Shown: positions 11,030-22,455 of the stretch, in pieces
How positions within the stretch are numbered: the first letter of the stretch is position 1
Layout: each line of letters begins with the position of its first letter
Assembly (NCBI GenBank): GCA_963969495.1
Contig: OZ018338.1
Location: forward strand, 49,462,780-49,526,779
Direction of reading: 5' to 3'
Source of the DNA: Ceratothoa steindachneri
Lineage: Eukaryota > Arthropoda > Malacostraca > Isopoda > Cymothoidae
Length of the DNA: 64,000 nt
The notes under the pieces: generated by a model
Databases searched by the model: none
The model's input: the letters and a program-made list of their open reading frames with translations, nothing else
What the model was told of the DNA's origin: nothing
Made by a program: the position numbers and the translations under genes

Positions 11030-12268
11030 ACGCCTGTGAATACAACTAGATCTCAATGGGAGCTCCAGCAAAGAATATACTGGGTCAAACATTACTAGAA
11101 GACAGGCTCGTTCAAGAAAGTGCAGGACACTTTCGTGCATCAATTCGAATGTTAAAAAGCCCCCTCCAAGAGCAGAATTCAGGACTGGCTGGACCACTTT
11201 GAAACTATGGGCCAGTGGAGAACCTCAATGCACCCATTGACAACCACCCAAGCCATTCAGGCTGCCTCAGGAAGCGTACAGCTGAGCTGGTCGAGAGCGT
11301 GAGAGAGTCAGTTCAGCAGAGTCCAAAACGCTCTGTGCGCAAGCGAAGTCAGTCCTTTGGTATATGCCGTGAAACTTGCGGGAGAGTGCTAGTAATGGAT
11401 GTAAAGGCCTACATATACAGAATACAGACGAATCAGACCCTTACAGCCTCAGACAAGGAGCATAGAAAGGCTATGGCAGTCAAGATACTGGAGAAGATTC
11501 AGGAGATCCCAAATTTCCTTAACCCCCTTTGGACCTCAGATGAAGCTCACTTCCATCTTGAAGGAAAGGTAAACTCGAAGACAAATGTCTTCTGGGGGAT
11601 CTCCAGATCAAATGAGGTAACCACCAAGCCCCTACACCCCCCTAAGTGCACGGTATGGACTGCAATCTCAGCCAGAGGCATCATCGGACCATTCTTCTTC
11701 GAGGAATCTGACGCGACAGTGGCAGTCACCAAGGAGCGGTATGTTGAGGTCCTCAAAACTTTCAAGAGGGAGCCGTAGACCCTGTTTCCATCGCTTATGG
11801 GAAAGTTCTGGTTCCAGCAAGATGGAGCAAGCTCTCACACCTCGAACCTGTCCCGAGATTGGCTGAAAGAGAACTTTGGTGGCCGTGTGATCAGTGACAA
11901 GACTGATTTTGAGTGGGCACCTCACAGCCCAGACCTTAGTCCCCCAGATTTCTTTCTCTAGGGCTACCTTAAAGACAGAGTGTATGTAGGGAGACCCAGG
12001 ACCATCACGGAACTCAATGAAGCCATCAGGGAGGAGATCAGAGCCATTAGTCGGTCGGTTTGTAAAGACGTCATGGATAACTTTGTGCTGCGCCTCAAGA
12101 AATGCACAGTGCTAAATGGAGGTCATATCGAACACGTGCTCTTGAATAAAGAAGATATTTTTAAACATAATAAACTAGTTATCACCAAAGTTTCATTTAA
12201 TCCTTGCATAAAATTAAGAAATGAGGCCTATCGAAAGTTCGGGCCCGTTTTTTGGGGGGTCACCCTGT
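11030..12268 (+). pseudogene. Tc1/mariner-superfamily transposase (DD41D spacing), decayed
   Basis: A DDE transposase that would excise and reinsert its own element at TA sites. A shifted-frame N-terminal helix-turn-helix (HTH) is visible (RIQDWLDHFETMGQ, about 11168-11215). The main ORF is 11215-11778, with the first catalytic Asp in TSDEAHFHLEG. After a stop at 11776, the second Asp is in FWFQQDGASSHTS (11821) and the third in PHSPDLSPPDFFL (11947). The second and third catalytic codons are 126 bp apart, leaving 41 residues between them. A TAG at 11959 replaces the Trp expected before GYLKDRVY. The C-terminus runs to about 12150. The element ends ttttttggggggtcaccctg followed by TA (12247-12268), the pattern of a TIR. 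I could not find a matching left TIR, so it may be 5'-truncated. Confidence 0.85.
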
Positions 12269-13179
12269 ATATCCCCCGCAAGTGTGTCTGCACTTGTATA
12301 CGGTATTGGCATGGGCGCAAACGTTCTGGTCTCACATCTCACACAAGATATTTCCCATTTTTACTCTCTCACGTTCTTCACAAGTCAAATTTCTAGTGTT
12401 GACCCACATGAGTTATGATTATTACATGGATTTGTGAAATCGAAACAACCGTACTTTTATAATATAGATAAATTACAATATTAACTTAGATAAATTACAC
12501 CAGCACATTCCCCGTGTGATGAGGATTGCCATCCTCCTGCGGAATCTGCGCCTCTGACAGAATCCAGACACATCCAGGAGAGGTTTGCGGCCTGGAACTT
12601 AACTATGAAAAAGTAGGGTTTTTTATTTACTCTTGTCCCACATTTTAAAAGTGATAAAAGCTAGGGTTTAATTTGTCCTTCCCTATGGACTGCTATAATG
12701 GCCACATAAACCCAACTACTGGCGATAGAGGGCACTAACTGGCTTTTATTGAATTTACTTAATTTTGCCCCCGTAAAAAAAGGTTGAGTTCAACTTCTTT
12801 CCATGAACTTTCCCTACAATGTAAGGTCAGCACGTATCAACGGCACTGAAAATTACCCCTCAACCCCACACTTCAAGGCCCTATTAAGCACCAAGTTACC
12901 CCTTTCCCAAGCTTTTAACCCTTAATAGCAACGATGTGGGTATCTAGTGGTGGCGTCGCAATGCGGTCGCCACCTGAAATCGGAGCCGTTGTCTCGCTGA
13001 TTTTTAAGTTCTGGTCAGATTTGGGTCGCCTGGCGCAGGATAACTGAGCTGGGGTTTGGGGCTCCATTGGAGAGGGACAGGGGGGGGGGGGTGTCTTGGC
13101 TGAGTGATGTAAAATGACGAGGAAGAGTGGCGTTGGTTTCTTTTTAATTTGCCCTTTGTAACACACTCAGGGAAACGAA
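12269..13179. other. No supported gene
   Basis: AT-rich then mixed sequence. The minus-strand ORF at 12915-13166 shows no domain. Confidence 0.35.
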
Positions 13180-14400
13180 GAGATAATGTACGAGAGATTC
13201 AAAAGACAAGGCAATGCGAGCGAGAGATTCGAAAGAGAAGGCAATGCGAGCGAGAGATTCGAAAGAGAAGGCAGTGCGAGCGAGAGATTCGAAAGGGAAG
13301 GCAAGGCGAGCGAGAGATTCGAAAGAGAAGGCAATGTGTGCGAGAGATTCGAAAGAGAAGGCAATGTATGGGAGAGATTCAAAAAGACAAAGACAGATGT
13401 ACGAGAGATTCAAATCAGAAGGCCAGGTGTGTGAAAGATTCAAAAGAGAAAGCAAAGTGTGCGAGAGGTTCGAAAGAGAAAAGGCTATGTGTGCGAGAAA
13501 TTCGAAAGAGAAGGCAAGATGTGTGAGAGATACAAAAGAGAAGTAAAGATGTGTGAAAGATTGAAAAGTGCAGGCAAGATGTATGAAGGATTCAAAGGAG
13601 AAGGCAAGATGTGTGAGAAACTGATAAATGAAGGCAAGATGTATGCGAGATTCAAAAGAGAATGCAAGATGTGTTGAGAGATTCAAAAGAGAAGGCAATG
13701 TGTGTGAAAGATTCGAAAGAAAAGGCAATGTGTTCAAGAGGTTTGAAAGAAGGCAATGTGTGCGAGAGATTCGAAAGAGAAGGCAAGGTCTGTGAGAGAT
13801 TCAAAATACATGGAAAGATGTGCGAGAGATTCAAATCAGAAGGCCAGGTGTGTGAAAGATTCAGAAGAGAAGGCAAGGTGTGCCATAGGTTCAAAGGAGA
13901 AGGCGAAGTGTACGTGAAGTTCAAAAGAGAAGGCAAGGTGTGCGAGAGATTCGAAAGAGAAGGCAATGTGTGCGAGAGATTCGAAAGAGAATGCAAGGTC
14001 TGTGAGAGATTAAAAATACATGGAAAGATGTGCGAGAGATTCAAATCAGAAGGCCAGGTGTGTGAAAGATTCAGAAGAGAAGGCAAGGTGTGCCATAGGT
14101 TCAAAGGAGAAGGCGAAGTGTACGTGAAGTTCAAAAGAGAAGACAAGGTGTGCGAGAGATTCGAAAGAGAAGAGCAATGTGTGCGAGAGATTCGAAAGAG
14201 AAGGCAAGGTCTGTGAGAGATTCAAAATACATGGAAAGATGTGCGAGAGATTCAAATCAGAAGGCCAGGTGTGTGGAAGATTCAAAAGAGAAGGCAAGGT
14301 GTGCCATAGGTTCAAAGGAGAAGGCGAAGTGTACGTGGAGTTCAAAAGAGAAGGCAAGGTGTGCGAGAGATTCGAAAGAGAAGGCAATGTGGGATAAGGT
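13180..14400. repeat. 30-bp minisatellite with 210-bp higher-order unit
   Basis: The unit is close to gagagattcgaaagagaagg plus a variable cAATGtGTGC part, about 40 copies. In the last third the variants recur in a seven-unit block: 'tggaaagatg' occurs at 13811, 14021 and 14232 (210 and 211 bp apart, the extra base near 14172). Because 30 is divisible by 3, long ORFs arise in several frames on both strands. The plus frames read as ten-residue CERFKREGKV-like repeats. Shared single-base indels and codon-neutral frame changes argue against coding. It is probably non-coding tandem DNA. Confidence 0.9.
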
Positions 14401-15489
14401 TGAGAGGTAATGGGCCGCCCACCGCCCTCAAGGTGGATTATGTGAATGTGTGGCTGTTTTTTTTAAGCGCCTGCCTGATCACTGCCTCTAAGGTCACAAG
14501 TCGCCACAGAGTCTGAAAGGAAGGGGACTCACACACGCGCAATTGTATGGTTGGGTATGATAGTTGTGGATGGAGGGGGTTTGTGAACCCACTATCTAAC
14601 TTGATGCCCCAGCACATAGGACTCCAACGCTATGAAGGGTCAATTAGGCGTTGAGCAAACAAATGTCCGTTGGCCTTGTTAGATTTGGGTTGATGAGCGC
14701 CGACCCCACTTTTTGGGAAATTGGTTAAAGTTGAAGATGGACGTTCAGAAGAGATTAGATACGATGAAGATGATTTGTATGATAAAAGAAGTATGGTTCG
14801 TTCAGTTTCCTAGAATATTCAATGCAATAATGAGGAGTAAGATTCTTCTAGAAAATATTAGAAGGACTCGTAGCCTTTATTTATTCTAAAAATTGTGATG
14901 ATATTCCTATAACCTTGAGTGAGTGAACAACACCATTATAGCGATTATACTTTTGAACACACATTACACAGGGCTGCGATAAAAAAAATGATCTGAATTT
15001 TATTCATTTTCACTTTCTGGTTTAAAATAAACTGATTAAGAAATTACAGAGTCGCGTACAGTTTCTTCACAAAATTGCTTTTTTTTTCATTTTGCCGTTT
15101 TATCCGATCTCTTTTCTTTACAGACACAACCTTATTAGAAACTATAATGGCTACCAGAGGATGTGCAAACAGTCCAGACATTTTTTTGACACATTTGTGA
15201 CGAATTTGTTATTAGGAAACACCAAAGAATCATTATAGATTTAGGATAAAAAGATAAGACATGGGGCTCCTCATAAAGTCTGCTCAATTCGCGTTAAAGA
15301 AGTAACGCGATTGACATAAGGTACAAAAAAAGGTGTTCTAATGTTATGGAGATAATCCCCATATCATATTTACCTTAGTAATATGAAAGGCCACAGCTCC
15401 AAGAGTTGGAAAACATCCTTTATCCAGTTCTTCCGTTTCCATTGCGGCCTGTTTGTTACCCATGGACCAAATGTGCCAATCCCATTACC
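14401..15489. other. No supported gene
   Basis: AT-rich. The tail end may be upstream sequence of the pseudogene that becomes legible at about 15525. Confidence 0.35.
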
Positions 15490-15524
15490 ACAAGGAAACC
15501 TTAAAAAAAAATATTCAAGTTCTG

Positions 15525-16100
15525 ACCTATAAAGCCCCCCACTACATAGAAAACTTTGCCTATTGAAGCAATTTGTGTAAGATTTGCAACGAGATGGAGA
15601 CTGTTTCAACTATTTGTGTAGCAAGTTTCCTGGTCTATCAGATGCCAAGCTTAAATAGTGTGATGTTGTTGGACCAGATATAAGGAAACTGGTCACGGAT
15701 TAAAACTTCGAACACTCTCTTAGTGATGCTGAAAAAGATGCATAGATTGTCTTGAAAATGTGATCAAGAACTTTTAGGGTAATTACAATGATACAAAGCC
15801 ATTGTACGGAAGATAGTGGAAAAGTTCAAGACCTTAGGAAGTAACATAAGTCTAAAGGTTCATTTCTTAGATCCATACATGGATTACTTCCCGAAAAATC
15901 TAGATGTGAGTGAAGAACAAGGATAAAAGATTCCATCAAGATATAAAGGAGAAGGAGAGAAGAGATACCAGGGAAGATGGAATTTCAATTTAATGGCCGA
16001 CTATTGCTGGATGTTGTATCGAGAGACTCCATCAAATACTCTTAAACGGAAAAGTTGGAGGCGTAGTTTTGAGTGAAAAAAAAAGAAGAGGTTTCAAGTT
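15525..16100 (+). pseudogene. Decayed ORF of an unnamed, repeat-associated protein family
   Basis: Reading across frameshifts and stops gives a collinear series: PPLHRKLCLLKQFV, KFPGLSDAKLK (about 15626), VVGPDIRKLVTD, NFEHSLSDAEKDA, VEKFKTLGSNISLKVHF (15822-15870), DYFPKNLDVSEEQG (15880), RFHQDIKEKERR and RRYQGRWNFNLMADYCWML (15960-16015). I recognise this succession from uncharacterised multi-copy proteins in arthropod and cnidarian genomes but cannot name the family. Its multi-copy nature suggests a transposon passenger or transposase. At least six stops or frameshifts are present. The minus-strand ORF at 15370-15609 is a shadow. Confidence 0.65.
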
Positions 16101-16219
16101 ATTGAGCCTAAAAGTGAATCCAATATATATTTTATTTCTTTTGTAGTGTATTTTTGCCTTTCCTTCTTAAATAAAGCAGCAAACCCATTTTAAGTACTTT
16201 TATTTTATTCTGACATATG

Positions 16220-16260
16220 CAGAGGCGGATCCAGGAATAAAATTTGGGGGGGGGGGCAAT
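16220..16260 (-). repeat. hAT-type terminal inverted repeat
   Basis: cagaggcggatccaggaa at 16220 followed by a G-run is the typical end of ZMYM1/TTF-type hAT elements. It sits just downstream of the transposase C-terminus at 16531. The preceding 8 bp (gacatatg) would be the target duplication. I did not find the partner TIR. Confidence 0.65.
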
Positions 16261-16530
16261 TAGATTTTTTTCGAACTACAATAAAAGAGGTAAATATGCT
16301 TATTATTTTGATGAGCAGTTTTATTGAATATTAACCATCCAACAGCTGTAAAAAACAATAAAGGTAATTACAACTGCTGTGCTGGAAAAGTATTTAGCAA
16401 CTGATAAATATTTAATCAAACATACATTTGAGTGCACTATTACAACAACATCTAACACAGATAAATGAGTCGCCGCGATCTAGCAAAACCACCCCATCTA
16501 ACACAGATAAATAGAAGAAGAACCTGGTGC

Positions 16531-18840
16531 TCACAAAAACATCAATTTCCGATTTTTATGGGCGAATACATCGACCGCGCTGTTTGTTGCAATGTCAATT
16601 TCGTTGTGAACACCAAGCAGCGCTAGACTGTTGAGGCGCTCTTGATCCATAGTGTTCTTCAAATTAGTTTTCAGTCGCTTTAAGGCTGAGAATGACCGTT
16701 CCGCTTCCGCATTCGAAACGGGAAGCGTGATCAAAACTTGGAGAAGCCTGGCCAAGTTTGGATACATTCGAGTCTTGGCATGAGCTAGAGCATCTCCAAC
16801 AGAGTCAAACTTTGTTGTTGTTGAAAACCAGCGCTCTGCTTCCGCTTTGACAAGGCTCAAGCTCTCGATGTCAGCCTCGTAACCTGTGTCGCCTTCAGTA
16901 ATGTTCTAACATCTCCGGCAGTGCCGTTGAGCAGATGCTTGATGTTAAAGACAGTCATAACGTTGTCGTCCTGGAACCGACTCCGTAACTCATTCAAGAC
17001 CTGATCAAGAAACGGTATGTATACAGATCGGCAGAAATACTCTTCTGCTGTTTGAAAGGGTACATTATCACGTTGCATCTGTCGTTTGCAAACTCGGGGC
17101 ATGGGAATGGTATCGTGCGTTGAGCCGATCTCGTGCAGGAGCTCCTCTGCTTTCATGAAGATGTCGTGAAATCTGGAATTGGCATCTTCCCTGACTCTGT
17201 CGAGATGTGTCACTACTTCCCTGATCGTAGCATATGCAGATAGGAGATCAACCGTAGGAGATTGCAGGGCTCCGCTTGGTTCCACAGTGTGAACCAGCAC
17301 GGACTCAGCGACGACGAGCCCAATCAAAAAGCGCGGCTCTTGGATGGCGATCAGCTGTAGTCCCGCTGTCGCATCCGAATTGCTCTCATCTTCAAGGAAG
17401 ATGGCTACAACTGGTAGCAGTTTGATGAAAACAACGACGGAATCGTGTCGCTCAACTCATCTAGTAGCGCAGAGGCCGAGTAATTTCTGCTACTTCGAGG
17501 ATGTGTGGTGTTTCACCAGCTGAGCAAACCTCATAGAACGCATGCTCGAGGAATTAACGTAGTTGAAAACATCGTTGAGGGTCTGGAGAGCAAGTTTGAC
17601 TTCTTTTGTGTCACAAGGTTCAGCCGATGATTGCAGCAGTGGATCACCTTCGCGAGTGGATATTCTTGTATAACTGCTGCACACCCGCGAAACTTCCCCA
17701 TCATGGCACTGGCTCCATCAAAACAGAGACCGCGACAGCTGTCCATGTCGAGACCGACACAATCTATTGTGCTGAGAAGAAGACGAGCCAGTCCTCCAGT
17801 CAAGTCTACGGCATGAACGAAGCCCAGAAAGTCCTCTCTCAATTAGTCGTTGCTGAAGTGACGGACGCAGATGGTGGCTTGTTCTTTCTTCGCAGTATCC
17901 GTCGTCTCGTCCATCATGATAGCAAAGATTCCAGCAACTTGAGATACCACCTTCTCTTGCACTAGTCTCCCTGCAAATAAAAATAAAAATTAAATATTTA
18001 TTGCATTATTCTTTATATGTATGGAAATGCAAAAGCATATAAATGACAGTGAAAATAGTAAATGGACAATTTTTACCTGATATTTCGATGAGTTCATTTT
18101 GGGTAGTCTTGCTAATGAGAGTACAATTCTTGTTGGATGTCATTAGGAGCTTCGCTAATTCAGCATCGCCGCCATTGGAGCGCTACCGCAACAGTGCTCG
18201 AAAAACACCTTCTCCAGTTACACTTGGAGCGGACAAATCTAAGGGACTGTCGTCACGGTGCCCTCTAAGAGGAAACATATTTCGGCCACAAAACGGTCTC
18301 AACAGCTGGGACAAGAAGACGACGGTTGCTCTCAATCTGCTCCTTCCTTTTCCCAGTCACCATTACATCAATAGCCCTCGTTGGATGGCGGGCAGTGTCC
18401 AGAAACTGTTGCATCCTAACCATACTGGTTGTATGATAACCGTTGCCGTTATGGCTACTGAGCATCTCAGTAGTTTTTTTATATTTTTGCATTGGCTGCA
18501 AAATTAGTGTTCCCAGCTTCGTCTGTCCGCCAGTTCCAGCTTGGTAACCAGCAAACAAAACACAAGCGACGCAATATCCTCCTTTCTTTGATGCCGAGTA
18601 TTTAAGCCAAGGGTACGTGGAACACCATCCAGGTTGAAAACGTCTCTTATGACCACCTTAATTTGTATACGGAAATGTCTCTAAAGATGGCGGTTTTTGA
18701 TGAATCACAGCAAGTTTATCGGCGTCCGTTGCTTGCGTATTCAAAACAAAATTGGCGATGTCAACTGGAGTAGGCTGTTTCTCACTCGAAACGGTCGAAA
18801 CATCGACTGCCTCTTCGGTAACTGGATCATGTTAACTACA
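16531..18840 (-). pseudogene. hAT transposase, ZMYM1/TTF-DUF4371 type, decayed
   Basis: A cut-and-paste transposase; relatives are annotated as zinc finger MYM-type protein 1-like. In order on the minus strand: N-terminal part with ANFVLNTQATDADKL (about 18750); TTF/zinc-finger region (YPWLKYSASKKGGYCVACVLF, about 18600, then HNGNGYHTTSMVRMQQFL, 18265-18558); DUF4371 core with FRALLRYRSNGGDAELAKLL, TTQNELIEISG, GIFAIMMDETTDTAKKEQA, EDFLGFVHAVDLTGG and CRGLCFDGASAMMGKFRG (17531-17842); a middle region (16857-17327); and the C-terminal dimerisation region SNAEAERSFSALKRLKTN (16650-16710). Lesions include frameshifts near 18260 and 16860 and stops near 17489 and 17460 (Trp to TGA in LCATR*VERHD). 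A spliceosomal intron is recognisable at 17971-18076. Too damaged to be active. Confidence 0.88.
17971..18076 (-). other. Intron within the hAT transposase gene
   Basis: On the minus strand the coding sequence for ELIEIS is followed by gtaaaaattg. The 106-bp AT-rich stretch ends ttttatttgcag and coding resumes with GRLVQEKVVSQVAGIF. Joining at GT/AG keeps the frame with a Gly codon split across the junction. It has a good polypyrimidine tract and acceptor. Confidence 0.75.
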
Positions 18841-18992
18841 GTGGTGATCATAGTATGTACATTCATTGGTTTTGCCTTTAAAATTTAACTAAACCAGGAC
18901 TTGGTGATAACGGGATGATTAAATTAATTTCACTTATCTTAGATGTTTGAAAATCTGTACATAGTTGACATTCGCGGGGGCAAATCTATCTA

Positions 18993-19026
18993 AGTATTAG
19001 GCTGTAATCTCGCTAAGCCTAATACT
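18993..19026. repeat. 11-bp inverted repeat flanking the satellite
   Basis: agtattaggct and agcctaatact are separated by 12 bp. The arm sequence is the same 'attaggct' found in every satellite unit, so this may be an inverted, decayed satellite edge. Confidence 0.6.
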
Positions 19027-19067
19027 AGACTAGATTAAAACACAGATTTATTTATTTTTTTTTAATC

Positions 19068-22000
19068 TAGCCTCCTAATATTAGGCTGTAGCGTGATTAC
19101 GGCGACTTTTGCTGTATTGGCAGTCGCTACTAGCCTCCTAATATTAGGCTGTAGTGTGATTACGGCGACTTTTGCTCTAGTAGGCAGTCGCTGCTAGCCT
19201 CCTAATATTAGGCTGTAGCGTGATTACGGCGACTTTTGCTGTAGTAGGCAGTCGCTACTAGCCTCCTAATATTAGGCTGTAGCGTGATTACGGCGACTTT
19301 TGCTGTAGTAGGCAGTCGCTACTAGCCTCCTAATATTAGGCTGTAGCGTGATTACGGCGACTTTTGCTGTATTGGCAGTCGCTACTAGTGTCCTAATATT
19401 AGGCTATAGCGTGATTACGGCGACTTTTGCTATAGTAGGCAGTCGCTACTAGCCTCCTAATATCAGGCTGTAGCGTGATTACGGCGACTTTTGCTGTAGT
19501 AGGCAGTCGCAGCTAGCCTCCAAATATTAGGCTGTAGCGTGATTACGGCGACTTTTGCTGTAGTAGGCAGTCGCTACTAGCCTCCTAATATTAGGCTGTA
19601 GCGTGATTACGGCGACTTTTGCTGTAGTAGGCAGTCGCAGCTAGCCTCCAAATATTAGGCTGTAGCGTGATTACGGCGACTTTTGCTGTAGTAGGCAGTC
19701 GCTACTAGCCTCCTAATATTAGGCTGTAGCGTGATTACGGCGACTTTTGCTGTAGTAGGCAGTCGCAGCTAGCCTCCTAAGATTAGGCTGTAGCGTGATT
19801 ACGGCGACTTTTGCTGTAGTAGGCAGTCGATACTAGCCTCCTAATATTAGGCTGTAGCGTGATTACGGCGACTTTTGCTGTAGTAGTCAGTCGCTACTAG
19901 CCTCCTAATATTAGGCTGTAGCGTGATTACGGCGACTTTTGCTATAGTAGGCAGTCGCTACTAGCCTCCTAATATTAGGCTGTAGCGTGATTACGGCGAC
20001 TTTTGCTGTAGTAGGCAGTCGCTACTAGCGTCCTAAGATTAGGCTGTAGCGTGATTACGGCGACTTTTGCTGTAGTAGGCAGTCGCTACTAGCGTCCTAA
20101 GATTAGGCTGTAGCGTGATTACGGCGACTTTTGCTGTAGTAGGCAGTCGCAGCTAGCCTCCTAATATTAGGCTGTAGCGTGATTACGGCGACTTTTGCTC
20201 TAGTAGGCAGTCGCAGCTAGCCTCCTAATATTAGGCTGTAGCGTGATTACGGCGACTTTTGCTGTAGTAGGCAGTCGCAGCTAGCCTCCTAATATTAGGC
20301 TGTAGCGTGATTACGGCGACTTTTGCTGTAGTAGGCAGTCGCTACTAGCCTCCTAATATTAGGCTGTAGCGTGATTACGGCGACTTTTGCTGTAGTAGGC
20401 AGTCGCTACTAGCCTCCTAATATTAGGCTGTAGCGTGATTACGGCGACTTTTGCTATAGTAGGCAGTCGCTACTAGCCTCCTAATATTAGGCTGTAGCGT
20501 GATTACGGCGACTTTTGCTGTAGTAGGCAGTCGCTACTAGCGTCCTAAGATTAGGCTGTAGCGTGATTACGGCGACTTTTGCTGTAGTAGGCAGTCGCTA
20601 CTAGCGTCCTAAGATTAGGCTGTAGCGTGATTACGGCGACTTTTGCTGTAGTAGGCAGTCGCTACTAGCCTCCTAATATTAGGCTGTAGCGTGATTACGG
20701 CGACTTTTGCTGTAGTAGGCAGTCGCAGCTAGCCTCCTAATATTAGGCTGTAGCGTGATTACGGCGACTTTTGCTCTAGTAGGCAGTCGCTACTAGCGTC
20801 CTAAGATTAGGCTGTAGCGTGATTACGGCGACTTTTGCTGTAGTAGGCAGTCGCTACTAGCGTCCTAAGATTAGGCTGTAGCGTGATTACGGCGACTTTT
20901 GCTGTAGTAGGCAGTCGCTACTAGCGTCCTAAGATTAGGCTGTAGCGTGATTACGGCGACTTTTGCTGTAGTAGGCAGTCGCTACTAGCGTCCTAAGATT
21001 AGGCTGTAGCGTGATTACGGCGACTTTTGCTGTAGTAGGCAGTCGCAGCTAGCCTCCTAATATTAGGCTGTAGCGTGATTACGGCGACTTTTGCTGTAGT
21101 AGGCAGTCGCTACTAGCATCCTAAGATTAGGCTGTAGCGTGATTACGGCGACTTTTGCTGTAGTAGGCAGTCGCAGCTAGCCTCCTAATATTAGGCTGTA
21201 GCGTGATTACGGCGACTTTTGCTGTAGTAGGCAGTCGCAGCTAGCCTCCTAATATTAGGCTGTAGCGTGATTACGGCGACTTTTGATGTAGTAGGCAGTC
21301 GCTACTAGCATCCTAAGATTAGGCTGTAGCGTGATTACGGCGACTTTTGCTGTAGTAGGCAGTCGCAGCTAGCCTCCTAATATTAGGCTGTAGCGTGATT
21401 ACGGCGACTTTTGCTGTAGTAGGCAGTCGCTACTAGCATCCTAAGATTAGGCTGTAGCGTGATTACGGCGACTTTTGCTGTAGTAGGCAGTCGCAGCTAG
21501 CCTCGTAATATTAGGCTGTAGCGTGATTACGGCGACTTTTGCTGTAGTAGGCAGTCGCAGCTAGCCTCCTAATATTAGGCTGTAGCGTGATTACGGCGAC
21601 TTTTGCTGTAGTAGGCAGTCGCTACTAGCATCCTAAGATTAGGCTGTAGCGTGATTACGGCGACTTTTGCTGTAGTAGGCAGTCGCAGCTAGCCTCCTAA
21701 TATTAGGCTGTAGCGTGATTACGGCGACTTTTGCTCTAGTAGGCAGTCGCTACTAGCGTCCTAAGATTAGGCTGTAGCGTGATTACGGCGACTTTTGCTG
21801 TAGTAGGCAGTCGCTACTAGCGTCCTAAGATTAGGCTGTAGCGTGATTACGGCGACTTTTGCTGTAGTAGGCAGTCGCTACTAGCGTCCTAAGATTAGGC
21901 TGTAGCGTGATTACGGCGACTTTTGCTGTAGTAGGCAGTCGCTACTAGCGTCCTAAGATTAGGCTGTAGCGTGATTACGGCGACTTTTGCTGTAGTAGGC

Positions 22001-22455
22001 AGTCGCAGCTAGCCTCCTAATATTAGGCTGTAGCGTGATTACGGCGACTTTTGCTGTAGTAGGCAGTCGCTACTAGCCTCCTAATATTAGGCTGTAGCGT
22101 GATTACGGCAACTTTTGCTGTAGTAGGCAGTCGCTACTAGCGTCCTAAGATTAGGCTGTAGCGTGATTACGGCGACTTTTGCTGTAGTAGGCAGTCGCAG
22201 CTAGCCTCCTAATATTAGGCTGTAGCGTGATTACGGCGACTTTTGCTGTAGTAGGCAGTCGCTACTAGCGTCCTAAGATTAGGCTGTAGCGTGATTACGG
22301 CGACTTTTGCTGTAGTAGGCAGTCGCAGCTAGCCTCCTAATATTAGGCTGTAGCGTGATTACGGCGACTTTTGCTCTAGTAGGCAGTCGCTACTAGCCTC
22401 CTAATATTAGGCTGTAGCGTGATTACGGCGACTTTTGCTCTAGTAGGCAGTCGCT
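19068..22455 (+). repeat. 64-bp satellite array, about 53 units, related to the LINE-A 3' tail
   Basis: The unit runs from ttaggctgtagcgtgattac through ggcgacttttgctgtagtag and gcagtcgctactagcctcct to aata. Spacing between units is 64 bp almost without exception (63 in the two units with 'tattggcag'). Four junction variants recur: gctactagcctcctaatatt, gcagctagcctcctaatatt, and two ending cgtcctaagatt or catcctaagatt. Higher-order duplication is clear: 20678-21117 equals 21638-22077 (offset 960 = 15 units), and blocks at 21118 and 21438 are offset 320 (5 units). Most units contain the 12-bp palindrome cctaatattagg. The unit is collinear with the LINE-A tail at 47018-47080 (ctaggctgt, tgattg, gacttatg, gtgggcagtcgc, agccccta). 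Confidence 0.95.

Noticed and set aside
13144..14410. Long ORFs on both strands over the 30-bp minisatellite as real proteins
   Set aside because: They exist in several frames at once because the unit is 30 bp, and they switch frame at single-base indels. No start context or domain supports coding.
17606..17965. 119-codon plus-strand ORF
   Set aside because: Antisense shadow of the hAT transposase core.
19068..22455. CRISPR array
   Set aside because: Units are contiguous 64-mers with no unique spacers, no cas genes are present, and the context is eukaryotic.
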